Of a stretch of 28,173 bases of DNA, positions 9,377 through 17,055 are shown one piece after another. The stretch comes from Chloroflexi bacterium UBA4736 (GTDB lineage Bacteria; Chloroflexota; Dormibacteria; Dormibacterales; Dormibacteraceae): the NCBI GenBank assembly GCA_002404015.1, contig DHIW01000045.1, positions 1 to 28,173 of the forward strand, written 5' to 3'. The position numbers and the translations under genes are program-made. The notes beneath the pieces were generated by a model. It saw only the letters and a program-made list of their open reading frames with translations. It made no database searches and was not told the origin of the DNA. Each line of letters starts with the position of its first letter. Position 1 is the stretch's first letter.

Positions 9377-9975
9377 CTGAGCTCAGATAGTAGGTCCAGC
9401 GCCCGCTCCAGGCGGGCCCGGTTCGCGGCCGAGTTGAGCCAGCGGTTCTGGCCGGATGGGTGCGGCAGTGGCACGATCACCGGCCGCTCGCCGAAGCGGG
9501 CGCCGACGCGCGATTCGAGCGGGCCGGCGCCCAGGAAGCGGCTGATGGCGAGGTTGCCCACCGGGATCAGCACCTGGGGCTGGAGCAACGCCAACTCGGC
9601 GTCCAGCCAGTGGGCACAGTTGCGCACGCCCCGCGCCGACGGCGGCCGGTCGCCCGTCCCGGTCGCGTTGCGGCCCGGGAAGCAGCGCATCAGGGAGGCG
9701 ATATAGGTCTGCGCCCGGAACTCGGCCTCCGACTCGAAGCCGGCCCGGGCCATCCAGCGCCAGAGCTCCTTGCCTGCGCGACCCATGAACGGCCGCCGGA
9801 TCTCCCGCTCGACTGGCCCTGGCGCCTGGCCGACCAGGAACCAGCGCGCCTCGGGCCGGCCCTCGAAGGTGGGATTGGCCTCGGGGATGATGCCCTCGTC
9901 GGCGCACACCGTGCAGGCCCGGCAGGCGACCTGGAGTTGACTAAGCTGAAGCGCTGTGGTGCGGCTCGGCGTCAT
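9358..9975 (-). CDS. Uracil-DNA glycosylase, Fe-S (family 4-like)
   Basis: Removes uracil from DNA in base-excision repair. Residues 18-24 give a cysteine cluster (CRACTVC), with further Cys at 98 and 120, consistent with the [4Fe-4S] cluster of family 4/5 enzymes. Active-site motif 1 is GQAPG (49-53) followed by RPFMGRAGKELWRWM; motif 2 is PLPHPSG (His172). The classic family 4 motif is GEAPG, so the Gln is a variation. ATG at 9975 is the only sensible start; upstream codons are shadow. It lies inside the 5' end of the opposite-strand phosphoesterase gene, a 20-bp head-to-head overlap. A possible TATCGT -10 lies at 9996-9991. The 205-aa length is normal. Confidence 0.85.
   Translation of the reverse strand: MTPSRTTALQLSQLQVACRACTVCADEGIIPEANPTFEGRPEARWFLVGQAPGPVEREIRRPFMGRAGKELWRWMARAGFESEAEFRAQTYIASLMRCFPGRNATGTGDRPPSARGVRNCAHWLDAELALLQPQVLIPVGNLAISRFLGAGPLESRVGARFGERPVIVPLPHPSGQNRWLNSAANRARLERALDLLSELRCATGR
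9942..9947 (+). promoter_or_regulatory. TAnnnT -10 box for the phosphoesterase gene
   Basis: TAAGCT at 9942-9947 is 8 bp before the GTG at 9956 (11 bp before the alternative GTG at 9959), consistent with a leaderless mRNA. It lies inside the coding sequence of the divergent uracil-DNA glycosylase. Confidence 0.35.
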
Positions 9976-10417
9976 CGGCGACACCCAGGGACGATACCGG
10001 GTGGATGCCCTGCTCTCGATCGTGGCCGAGCGCTTCGGGGACGTGGACGAGATCTGGCACGTCGGCGACTGGCAGGAGTACGCCGTCCTGGATGGGCTGC
10101 GAGCCCTCGGCAAGCCGCTCACAGTCGTCAACGGCAACGCTCCCGACGACCGCAACTACCCCGAGGAGGTGAAGCGCCGCATCGAGGGCGTGGAGCTCGG
10201 CATGACCCACCGGCCGCCCAAGCGGGGCGACGAGTGGGCCAAGGGCTGCGACATCGTGATCCACGGCCACACGCACCGCTGGCGCGATGAGACGGTGGAC
10301 GGCACCCGCTTCATCAACGTCGCCACACCGACCCTGGCCGGCCCAGGCCGCGAGCGAACGATGGCCATCCTAACGATCGAGGGCGCCGAAGCGGACCTGA
10401 CCAAGATCGTCGTCTAG
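9956..10417 (+). CDS. Calcineurin-like metallophosphoesterase, YfcE/MJ0936 type
   Basis: A small (153-aa) dinuclear-metal phosphodiesterase of the YfcE/MJ0936 group. The metal-binding series is GDTQG (residues 8-12), HVGDW (Asp38), VNGN (Asn61), MTHRP (His85) and HGHTH (His105, His107). The first motif normally reads GDxHG; here the His is Gln11, so one metal ligand is altered while the rest are intact. Start is GTG 9956 or GTG 9959. It is head-to-head with uracil-DNA glycosylase and convergent with the aldehyde dehydrogenase, whose stop is 3 bp away, with no terminator between. The physiological substrate is unknown. Confidence 0.85.
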   Translation: MVRLGVIGDTQGRYRVDALLSIVAERFGDVDEIWHVGDWQEYAVLDGLRALGKPLTVVNGNAPDDRNYPEEVKRRIEGVELGMTHRPPKRGDEWAKGCDIVIHGHTHRWRDETVDGTRFINVATPTLAGPGRERTMAILTIEGAEADLTKIVV

Positions 10418-10420
10418 CGC

Positions 10421-11911
10421 CTACTCACCCTCCGTCATCTGCGCCTTCTGAAGCCGCCCGGAGTAGTCGACGAAGATCGTCTTCCACTCCGTGAACTCGT
10501 CCAGAGCCACCGTGCCCGCCTCGCGGTGGCCGTTGCCGGTGTTCTTGGTGCCGCCGAAGGGAACCTGGATCTCGGCTCCGATCGTGGGCGCGTTGATGTA
10601 GACGATGCCCGCCTCGAGCTCGCGCATGGCCCGGAAGGCCCGGTTCACGTCCCGCGTGTAGATCGAGAGCGAGAGCCCGTAGGCGGTCGAGTTTGCGTAC
10701 TCCAGGGCCTGGTCCAGCGAGTCCACGGGCATGATTGCGGTGGTCGGCCCGAAGATCTCCTCCTGGGCGATCCGCATCTGCGGCGTGACCTCGGTGAAGA
10801 TCGTCGGCGCGTAGAAGCTGCCCTTGGCGTGCGCCCCCTCGTCCAGGACCCGCCCGCCGACGAGAAGCTTGGCCTTCTCCTTGACGCCGACTGCGGTGTA
10901 CTCGTGCACCCTCTCGAGCTGGGTGCCGTTGATCAGCGGACCCATCTCGACGCCCTCGTCGAGGCCGTAGCCGACCTTGAGCGTCTCCGCCCGCTGGCGC
11001 AGCAGGTCGGTGAAGTCCACCAGCTGCTTCTGGTGGACGATCAGCCGGGAGGCGGCGGTGCAGCGCTGGCCGGTCGTGCCGAAGGCGGCCCAGGTGGCAC
11101 CCTCGACGGCGAGCTCGATGTCGGCGTCGTCCATGACGATGATCGCGTTCTTGCCGCCCAGCTCCAGGCCGACCCGCTTGAGCGACTGGCCGCAGAGAGC
11201 CGCGATGTGGCGACCCACCTCGGACGAGCCGGTGAACGAGATGCCCCGGACCAGCGGATGGTCCACCAGGGCCGCGCCAGCCTCCTCGCCCATCCCGTGA
11301 ATCAGGTTCAGGACCCCCGGCGGCACCCCCGCCTCGACCAGGATCTCGACCACGCGGGCCCCGCAGAGAGGCGTGTCCTCGGCCGGTTTGAACACGATCG
11401 TGTTGCCGCCCATCAGAGCGGGCATGATCTTCCAGGTCGGGATCGCGACCGGGAAGTTCCAGGGCGTGATCAGCCCCACGATCCCGATCGGCTCCCGCCA
11501 GGTGAAGCAGATCTTGTCCTTGAGCTCGGAGGGCACACTCTCGCCGAAGGGACGCCGGCCCATGCCCGAGACGTACTCGGTCATGTCGATCCCTTCCTGG
11601 ACGTCGCCCCGCGTCTCCCGCAGCACCTTGCCCATCTCCCGCGTCATCAGGCGGGCCAGCTCTTCCTTGTGCTCCGCAAGGAGCAGGGCGGCCCGCAGGA
11701 TGATCTCGCCGCGGGCGGGCGGTGGCGTCAGGCGCCAGGCCTGGTAGGCGCGCTTGGCGGCGGCCACGGCCGCCTCCACGTCCTCGGCGCCTGAGCGGGG
11801 GAACGTGCCCACGACGTCCTCCCGGTTGGCGGGGTTCAGGCTCTCGAACGTCTTGCCCGACCGCGCCGGTACCCAATCCCCGCCGATGTAGTTCAGAAAC
11901 TGCTCAGCCAT
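10421..11911 (-). CDS. NAD(P)-dependent aldehyde dehydrogenase
   Basis: Oxidises an aldehyde to the acid. All ALDH landmarks are present in a 496-aa protein of normal length: TPWNFP (Asn152), FKPAEDTP (Lys175), FTGSSEVG, LELGGKN (Glu250) and the catalytic nucleophile in GQRCTA (Cys284), then EIFGPTTAIMP near residue 395. ATG at 11911 is preceded by GGAGGA on the minus strand (about 11917-11922) and overlaps the preceding membrane-protein gene by 8 bp, so it belongs to that operon. Sequence style resembles semialdehyde dehydrogenases (ketoglutarate- or aminoadipate-semialdehyde types), but substrate cannot be fixed. Confidence 0.92.
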   Translation of the reverse strand: MAEQFLNYIGGDWVPARSGKTFESLNPANREDVVGTFPRSGAEDVEAAVAAAKRAYQAWRLTPPPARGEIILRAALLLAEHKEELARLMTREMGKVLRETRGDVQEGIDMTEYVSGMGRRPFGESVPSELKDKICFTWREPIGIVGLITPWNFPVAIPTWKIMPALMGGNTIVFKPAEDTPLCGARVVEILVEAGVPPGVLNLIHGMGEEAGAALVDHPLVRGISFTGSSEVGRHIAALCGQSLKRVGLELGGKNAIIVMDDADIELAVEGATWAAFGTTGQRCTAASRLIVHQKQLVDFTDLLRQRAETLKVGYGLDEGVEMGPLINGTQLERVHEYTAVGVKEKAKLLVGGRVLDEGAHAKGSFYAPTIFTEVTPQMRIAQEEIFGPTTAIMPVDSLDQALEYANSTAYGLSLSIYTRDVNRAFRAMRELEAGIVYINAPTIGAEIQVPFGGTKNTGNGHREAGTVALDEFTEWKTIFVDYSGRLQKAQMTEGE

Positions 11912-13250
11912 GCTCTCCTCCCAGTCGTTTCGCTAGGTTATCAGCGGCAGCCAGGGCGGCAGCCAGGCAGGCCGCCTCGATGGCCAGCAGCAGCACCCCG
12001 GCCAGCGGATCGAATGGCCGGTGGGCGGCCCGAAACAGCAGCAGGTCGCGCACGACGTCTCCCTGCAGGAGCACTCGCGGCAGGTCCGGAAGCGCCTTCA
12101 GCTGGCCGGCCAGCAGGCCCAGGTAACCGGGGTCGCGGTCGACCCGGATCACGTATGAGTAGTTGGCCATCAGCAGCAGGTTCCAGGCCGTCAAGGCGCC
12201 GGCGGCGGCCCAGGCCAGCGCCGGCCGCAGGCGCCTCGCCACCGCCGCCAGGCCGACCGCGAAGAAGGGGGTCAGGTCCAGCAGCCGGCGCATCCCGAAC
12301 GCCTGCCCACCCCACCAGTCGCCCTGCGTGCCCGCCACGACCACTTCCACCGCCAGGCCCAGCAGGCAGGCCGCCCGCAGCCGCCGATCCTCGAGCAGGA
12401 ACCAGCCGGCGACCGCGACCAGGGCGATCGGCGTCCATGCGAACAGGCCGTTGTGGCTGGAGAAGAGGACCTGCAGATAGTGGCCGGGAAACCACTCCAG
12501 GATCGAGAACTGGCCGCGGCCGGGGGTCCAGGTCCCGAAGATCACCTTCTCCGCGATCAGCTGGGGCAGGAACCCCAACAGCAGGCCCGGCAACATGGCC
12601 AGCGCTCGGAGCCGGGCCCGCGGCAGGTCGAGGACCGCGATCACGGCCAGCGCGCCGTCCTGGATCCGCACGGCACCCATGAAGCCTCCGAGCAGGCCCA
12701 GCAGGAACCAGCCCGCCGGGCTGCGGTCGGGCGAGCGCCACCAAACCACGGCGAAAAGGGCCGACGCGAACACCGAGAAGGTGTGCGAGTAGCCGGGCTC
12801 CGCTGTGAGGTAGTAGAGCAGCGGGGTGGCGGTGAGGGTTGCCAGAGTGGCCACCAGCGAGCGCCGGGCCAGCGCGTAGCTGAGCGCCAGGGCCAGCAGC
12901 CCGTAGAGCAGCGAGGCCGCGGCGATCGCGGTCGTGAACGGCGCCGCCCATTGCGGCACGCCCGAAGGGTGGAGCGCCACGGCCACCAGGTAGAAGGGCA
13001 TCGCCATCAGCGCGGACCCGACCGGCTGGAAGTTCACGGGCAGGCCGGTCGCCGTCCGCGGATCGATGTTGTCGAGGTAGAGGGTGACCCCGGCCGCCTT
13101 GGCCGCCGCGTACTCGTCGCTGAAGTTGAGGTCGTGGTCGAAGACCAGCGAGTGCTCGTAGGCGAAATAGCCCACCGCGTCGCCCTCCACGACCGGCCTG
13201 AACAGGCAGGCCAGCGCCAGCAGCGCCAGCCCGAACACCAGCCACCTCAC
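11904..13250 (-). CDS. GT-C-like polytopic membrane protein, copy 2 of a tandem pair
   Basis: A 448-aa, roughly ten-segment membrane protein resembling dolichyl/undecaprenyl-phosphate-dependent glycosyltransferases (GT39/ArnT-like, GT-C fold). After the first membrane segment comes an extracytoplasmic motif EGDAVGYFAYEHSLVFDHD. The conserved acidic residues there are where GT-C enzymes place their catalytic Asp, but function is inference. Other shared blocks are AEPGYSHTFSVFAS, GDWWGGQAFGMRRLLDLTPFF and RVDRDPGYLGLLAGQ. GTG at 13250 overlaps the upstream copy's TGA (GTGA, 4 bp); the ORF extends further upstream but that part is shadow of copy 1. It is followed with 8-bp overlap by the aldehyde dehydrogenase. 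Confidence 0.78.
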   Translation of the reverse strand: MRWLVFGLALLALACLFRPVVEGDAVGYFAYEHSLVFDHDLNFSDEYAAAKAAGVTLYLDNIDPRTATGLPVNFQPVGSALMAMPFYLVAVALHPSGVPQWAAPFTTAIAAASLLYGLLALALSYALARRSLVATLATLTATPLLYYLTAEPGYSHTFSVFASALFAVVWWRSPDRSPAGWFLLGLLGGFMGAVRIQDGALAVIAVLDLPRARLRALAMLPGLLLGFLPQLIAEKVIFGTWTPGRGQFSILEWFPGHYLQVLFSSHNGLFAWTPIALVAVAGWFLLEDRRLRAACLLGLAVEVVVAGTQGDWWGGQAFGMRRLLDLTPFFAVGLAAVARRLRPALAWAAAGALTAWNLLLMANYSYVIRVDRDPGYLGLLAGQLKALPDLPRVLLQGDVVRDLLLFRAAHRPFDPLAGVLLLAIEAACLAAALAAADNLAKRLGGEHG

Positions 13251-14581
13251 CCCGCCACCCGCCTCGCCGCGTAGAGGCAGGCCGCCTCGAGAAGGACGAA
13301 GGCGATCCCGGCCAGCGGCTGGAAGGGCTGGTGCAGCAGCGGCCAGAGCAGCAGATCGCGCCCCACGACGCCCTGCGCGAAGAGGTTGGGCAGGTGCCCT
13401 ACGGCGGCCGCCTGGCCGCCCAGCAGCCCGAGGTAACCGGGATCGTGGTCGGTCCTGATCACGTACGTGAAGTTGGCCATCAGCAGCAGGTTCCAGACCC
13501 CGAGGAGCGCCACCGCCGCCCAGGCCGGCCGCTCTCCGACGCGCCGGGCGAGCGCCGCCAGCCCGATCACGAAGAAGGGCGTCAGGTCCAGGAAGCGGCG
13601 GGCTCCGAAGGCGAAGCCACCCCACCAGTCGGGCGCCGCCGCGTTGATCAGTGTCTCCACGACCAGCGCGTACACGAAGGCGACCTGAAGGGCGCGCTCC
13701 CGAACAAAGAGGAAGCCGGCCGCCGCCAGCAGGGTCAGCGGATGCCAGGCGAACAGCCCGTGCCAGCTCGAGAAGAGCACGTCCAGGTAATGGCCGGAGA
13801 ACGGCTGCAGGTCCTGGCCCGCGGGCCGCTCGGGCAGCCAGGTTCCGAAAACGACGCGGTCGACGACCAGCTGGGGGGCAAAGGCCAGCAGCACTCCCGG
13901 CACCATGAGCAGGAGCTTCCAGCGGGCGCGGGGCAGGTCGAGCAGGACGATCGCCAGCAGCGGGCCGTCCTGGTAGCGGACCAGGGCCATGAGCCCGCCC
14001 AGCAGCCCCAGCAGGAACCAGCCCGCCGGCCCCCTCGCCTCCCGCCCCCGCCACCAGGCCAGCAGGAACAGGGTCACGGCGAACGCGGAGAACGTGTGCG
14101 AGTAGCTGGGCTCGTAGGCCAGGTAGTAAGGCAGCGGGGTGGCCACCAGGACGCCGACGCAGGCCACGGCGCTGCCCGTGAAGCGGTAGGCGAGGGCTAC
14201 GGCCAGCAGCCCGAACAGCAGCGAGGCCAGGGTGAAGGCCCCCACCAGCGGCAGGTCGTACTGGCGCCCCGGACCGCCGTTGACGAGCAGGCCGACCAGG
14301 TAGGCGGGCAGGCTCAGCAGGGCCGGCCCGGGTGGGAAGAAGTTGGCGGGCAGGCCGGTCCGGGCTTTGCTGTCGACCAGCAGCGACCAGAGCTTGACAT
14401 GGGCGTCTTTGGCCGCCTGGTACTCATCGGAGAAGTCGAGGTCGTGGTCGATGACGGCCGTGTGCAGGTAGGAGAAGTAGCCGATCCCATCCCCCTGGAC
14501 AACGGGCTTGAACGCCGCCGCGATGAGCAGGAGGGCGAAGGCGGCGGGCAGTGCCCACCGGGCGGCGAGCCGCGCGGCTAG
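13247..14581 (-). CDS. GT-C-like polytopic membrane protein, copy 1; no canonical start codon
   Basis: Paralogue of the next gene, aligned over essentially the whole length. It has FKPVVQGDGIGYFSYLHTA against FRPVVEGDAVGYFAYEHSL, YEPSYSHTFSAFA, PDWWGGFAFGARRFLDLTPFF and RTDHDPGYLGLLGGQ. Like its twin it looks like a lipid-carrier glycosyltransferase membrane protein. The first in-frame ATG/GTG/TTG is GTG 14245, which would delete the first membrane segment and the acidic loop. Codons from about 14581 to 14245 are open and match the paralogue, so translation probably begins near 14570-14551 at a rare codon (CTC 14569 or CTG 14551 are candidates), or the sequence has an error. The gene starts right at the stop of the nicotinate phosphoribosyltransferase gene. 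Coordinates at the 5' end are approximate. Confidence 0.72.
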   Translation of the reverse strand, partial: LAARLAARWALPAAFALLLIAAAFKPVVQGDGIGYFSYLHTAVIDHDLDFSDEYQAAKDAHVKLWSLLVDSKARTGLPANFFPPGPALLSLPAYLVGLLVNGGPGRQYDLPLVGAFTLASLLFGLLAVALAYRFTGSAVACVGVLVATPLPYYLAYEPSYSHTFSAFAVTLFLLAWWRGREARGPAGWFLLGLLGGLMALVRYQDGPLLAIVLLDLPRARWKLLLMVPGVLLAFAPQLVVDRVVFGTWLPERPAGQDLQPFSGHYLDVLFSSWHGLFAWHPLTLLAAAGFLFVRERALQVAFVYALVVETLINAAAPDWWGGFAFGARRFLDLTPFFVIGLAALARRVGERPAWAAVALLGVWNLLLMANFTYVIRTDHDPGYLGLLGGQAAAVGHLPNLFAQGVVGRDLLLWPLLHQPFQPLAGIAFVLLEAACLYAARRVAG

Positions 14582-15573
14582 GACACCTGCTTCAGACGGG
14601 GAGCGGGCACGATGCCGGGGACGCGCCCTCGCTTGGTGCGTGGCTCCCCGCCGACCTCCTTGATGTCGGCGGTGAAGCCGATCGCGGGAGCGGCTGCGAT
14701 GGCCATCCCTACCCCGAACGAGTCCACCGGGGCGCGGGCGGCCACGAACTCGCGGATCCGCTCGGCGGTCATCCCGCCGCTCACGAAGATGCCCACTTCG
14801 GGGTGGCCGCCCAGGTCGAGCCGGGCGCGCACCTCCTTCACGAGCTCGACCGTCACGCGGCCGCGCTCCCAGGGGGTGTCCAGGCGCACCCCCCGCAGGC
14901 GCTTGCCGAGCGCCTCGGCCACGCGCAGCGACTCCTCGGCCTCGTCCTTGAAGGTGTCAACCAGCACGATCCGGAGCACGTCCTCCGGCATGTGCTGGTC
15001 GAAGGCGAGGGCGGCCTCGACCGTGTCGCCGAAGACCAGGATCATGGCGTGCGGCATGGTGCCGGACGGCGCCTTGAGGCCCGCCAGCTCGGCGCCCAGC
15101 GGGGTCGCGCAGCCGTTGCAGCCTCCCACGATCGCCGCGTACTCCATCACGGGCCCGACGAGCGGGTGCACGTGGCGGGCGCCGAAGGAGATCACGCGGG
15201 TCCCGGCCGCCGCCTCGACGACCTCGCGCGCGGCGGTCGCCCAGCCCGAGCCGCTGGCCATCATGCCGAGGACCGCCGTCTCGTAGATCCCGAACCGCGA
15301 GTAGGGCGCGGTGACCCGGAGGACGGTCTCCTTGGTGACGAATGCGTCCCCGTCGCGGAGCGTGCACAGAACGTCGCCGGGTCGCAGAACCTGCTTCAGG
15401 AGGGCGACCGCCTCGTCGATGCCGCAGAGGACGCCGTCGCGGTCGCCGAAGTAGTCCATGGTGACGACGGCGTCGATCCCGGCCCCCGCGAGGGTGTCCC
15501 TGGCGCGTTGAAAATAGACGTCGGCCGCCGGCCCGCCGTAGTACTCGAGCAGGTCCGGGAAGAACTCGCGCAA
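14578..15573 (-). CDS. Nicotinate phosphoribosyltransferase
   Basis: Makes nicotinate mononucleotide from nicotinate and PRPP, the entry of the Preiss-Handler NAD salvage route. The 331-aa protein matches the shorter archaeal/Thermoplasma-like NAPRTase form: PAADVYFQRA at the N-terminus, DAFVTKETVLRVTAPYSRFGIYETAVLG, the active-site segment ISFGARHVHP, GGCNGCATPLGAELAG, VDTFKDEAEESLRVA and the phosphate-binding IFVSGGMTAERI. Start is TTG at 15573, 10 bp after a TACACT box; no ATG or GTG exists upstream in frame. It heads an operon with two membrane glycosyltransferase-like genes and an aldehyde dehydrogenase, and diverges from mrp across 42 bp. It complements the PnuC gene in this window. Confidence 0.88.
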   Translation of the reverse strand: MREFFPDLLEYYGGPAADVYFQRARDTLAGAGIDAVVTMDYFGDRDGVLCGIDEAVALLKQVLRPGDVLCTLRDGDAFVTKETVLRVTAPYSRFGIYETAVLGMMASGSGWATAAREVVEAAAGTRVISFGARHVHPLVGPVMEYAAIVGGCNGCATPLGAELAGLKAPSGTMPHAMILVFGDTVEAALAFDQHMPEDVLRIVLVDTFKDEAEESLRVAEALGKRLRGVRLDTPWERGRVTVELVKEVRARLDLGGHPEVGIFVSGGMTAERIREFVAARAPVDSFGVGMAIAAAPAIGFTADIKEVGGEPRTKRGRVPGIVPAPRLKQVS

Positions 15574-15583
15574 CGTGGCGTGA

Positions 15584-15589
15584 AGTGTA
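15584..15589 (-). promoter_or_regulatory. TAnnnT -10 box for nicotinate phosphoribosyltransferase
   Basis: Minus-strand TACACT (15589-15584) lies 10 bp before the TTG at 15573. It is back to back with the mrp box, so two divergent promoters appear to share a 42-bp intergenic space. Confidence 0.35.
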
Positions 15590-15603
15590 AGGTCACCGCT
15601 CGT

Positions 15604-15609
15604 TAGACT
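15604..15609 (+). promoter_or_regulatory. TAnnnT -10 box for mrp
   Basis: TAGACT at 15604-15609 is 6 bp before the GTG at 15616, leaving room for a leaderless transcript only. The same hexamer precedes the FixX-type ferredoxin gene. Confidence 0.45.
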
Positions 15610-15615
15610 TCGAGC

Positions 15616-16695
15616 GTGGCAGCCCCCTCCGAGCAGCAGGTCCTGGCGGCGCTGGCCCAGATTCAGGACCCCGACCTGGGCCGCGATGTGGTCAGCCTGG
15701 GCATGATCAAGGACCTCGTCATCACACCCGCCGGCGAGGTCAACTTCACGTTCGAGCTCACCACCCCGGCCTGCCCTGTCAAGGATCGCTTCCGGACGAT
15801 GGCCCGGGACCTGGTCGAGGGGATCCCAGGGGTCACCGCCGTGGACTTCAAGATGACCGCCAACGTGCGCCCATCGTTCATGCGCCAGCAGGCCTCCGAG
15901 ATGATCCCGGGGGTCCGCCAGACGATCGCCGTGGCCTCCGGCAAGGGCGGCGTCGGCAAGTCCACGGTGGCCGTGAACCTGGCGGCGGCGCTGGCCGGCA
16001 GCGGGGCCAAGGTCGGGTTGCTGGACGCCGACATCTACGGGCCGTCGGTGCCCGGCATGACCGGCACCATGGAGCAGCCGAAGATCGTCGACCAGAAGCT
16101 GATCCCGCTTGAGGCCTTCGGGCTGAAGCTGATGTCGATCGGCTTCCTGGCCGGCGCCGACAAAGCCATGGTCTGGCGGGGGCCGATGGTCTCGCGCGCG
16201 ATCCAGCAGATGATGTCCGACGTCAACTGGGGTGAGCTGGACTACATGGTCATCGACCTACCGCCGGGGACCGGCGACGCGTCGCTGACCCTGGCCCAGT
16301 CGGTCCCGCTCACGGGCGTCGCCATCGTGGCCACGCCCCAGGACATCGCCCTCGACATCGCGGTCAAGGCCCTGCAGATGTTCCGCTCTCTCAACGTCAC
16401 CCCGCTCGGCTTGATCGAAAACATGAGCTGGTACGTCTGCCCCAGCTGCGGCCACGAGCACCACGTGTTCGGGCATGGCGGCGCGGAGCGGGCAGCCCAG
16501 CGCCTGGGCGTGCCCTTCCTGGGCGCCATCCCGCTGGAGGCGGAGGTGCGCGAGGAGGCCGACCGGGGCTCCCCGGTGGTCATCTCGAAGCCGGACAGCG
16601 CCGCCGCCAAGGCATTTCGGGACGTGGCGTCCCAGATCGCGGCCCGGACCTCGATCCAGTCGTTCCGGCAGCTGCCGGTCATCAACGTTCGCTGA
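15616..16695 (+). CDS. Mrp/ApbC (NBP35-type) iron-sulfur cluster carrier ATPase
   Basis: Binds and transfers [4Fe-4S] clusters to apoproteins, with ATP hydrolysis. Residues 1-95 are a MIP18/DUF59 domain (LAQIQDPDLGRDVVSLGMIKDL). A ParA/MinD-type P-loop ATPase follows, with deviant Walker A GKGGVGKST (109-117), LLDADIYGPSVPGM, DYMVIDLPPGTGD and NMSWYVCPSCGHEH. Cys275 and Cys278 form the CxxC pair that bridges clusters between subunits. GTG at 16 16 of the 15.6-kb region (15616) is chosen because it is the codon just after a TAGACT box and directly precedes the DUF59 homology. Length (359 aa) is normal. The next gene encodes DUF971, a domain fused to this one in plastid HCF101. Confidence 0.92.
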   Translation: MAAPSEQQVLAALAQIQDPDLGRDVVSLGMIKDLVITPAGEVNFTFELTTPACPVKDRFRTMARDLVEGIPGVTAVDFKMTANVRPSFMRQQASEMIPGVRQTIAVASGKGGVGKSTVAVNLAAALAGSGAKVGLLDADIYGPSVPGMTGTMEQPKIVDQKLIPLEAFGLKLMSIGFLAGADKAMVWRGPMVSRAIQQMMSDVNWGELDYMVIDLPPGTGDASLTLAQSVPLTGVAIVATPQDIALDIAVKALQMFRSLNVTPLGLIENMSWYVCPSCGHEHHVFGHGGAERAAQRLGVPFLGAIPLEAEVREEADRGSPVVISKPDSAAAKAFRDVASQIAARTSIQSFRQLPVINVR

Positions 16696-16730
16696 ACGAC
16701 CCCGACCCGTTCCCGATCTCGGTCGACCTC

Positions 16731-17003
16731 GTGCGTGCTGAGAACAGCCTCGAGATCGCATGGGAGGACGGCAGCCGCAGCCGGTTCACCGGCAAGCAGC
16801 TGCGCTGGGCCTGCCCCTGCGCCGAGTGCCGCGGCGAGGCCGGCGTCCCCGGCCGCCTGGACCACCTGGACGACCTGCCAGAGAAGGAGCTGCAGCTCGA
16901 GAACGTGGGCCTGATAGGCCAGTACGCGTTCCAGGTCGGCTTCACTAGCGGCCACGACACAGGCATCTACACCTTCCGCTACCTACGCGGCCTCCAACCG
17001 TAA
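16731..17003 (+). CDS. DUF971 (GBBH-like N-terminal) protein
   Basis: A 90-aa small protein with the DUF971 core: SLEIAWEDGSRSRFTGKQLR, then CPCAECRGEAG with three Cys, LENVGLIGQYAFQVGFTSGHDTGIYTFRYLR. The domain is found alone beside Fe-S carrier genes, at the start of gamma-butyrobetaine hydroxylase, and at the C-terminus of HCF101, and is thought to bind metal or assist Fe-S transfer. GTG 16731 is the first canonical start, but in-frame residues upstream (FPISVDLV) match the expected first strand. Translation may begin at CTG 16692, which overlaps the mrp TGA as CTGA. It is clearly the downstream partner of mrp. Confidence 0.8.
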   Translation: MRAENSLEIAWEDGSRSRFTGKQLRWACPCAECRGEAGVPGRLDHLDDLPEKELQLENVGLIGQYAFQVGFTSGHDTGIYTFRYLRGLQP

Positions 17004-17055
17004 AAAGTGCGCCAGAGGGCCCTTTGCCGGCCACCGGCCCCATCACCCGCTTCGG

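Noticed and set aside
10526..11794. 422-codon plus-strand frame opposite aldehyde dehydrogenase
   Set aside because: Pure antisense of a full-length ALDH with all catalytic motifs.
13331..14581. 416-codon plus-strand frame opposite the first membrane paralogue
   Set aside because: Gln/Glu/Arg-rich antisense image of hydrophobic codons; the minus-strand frame matches its paralogue.
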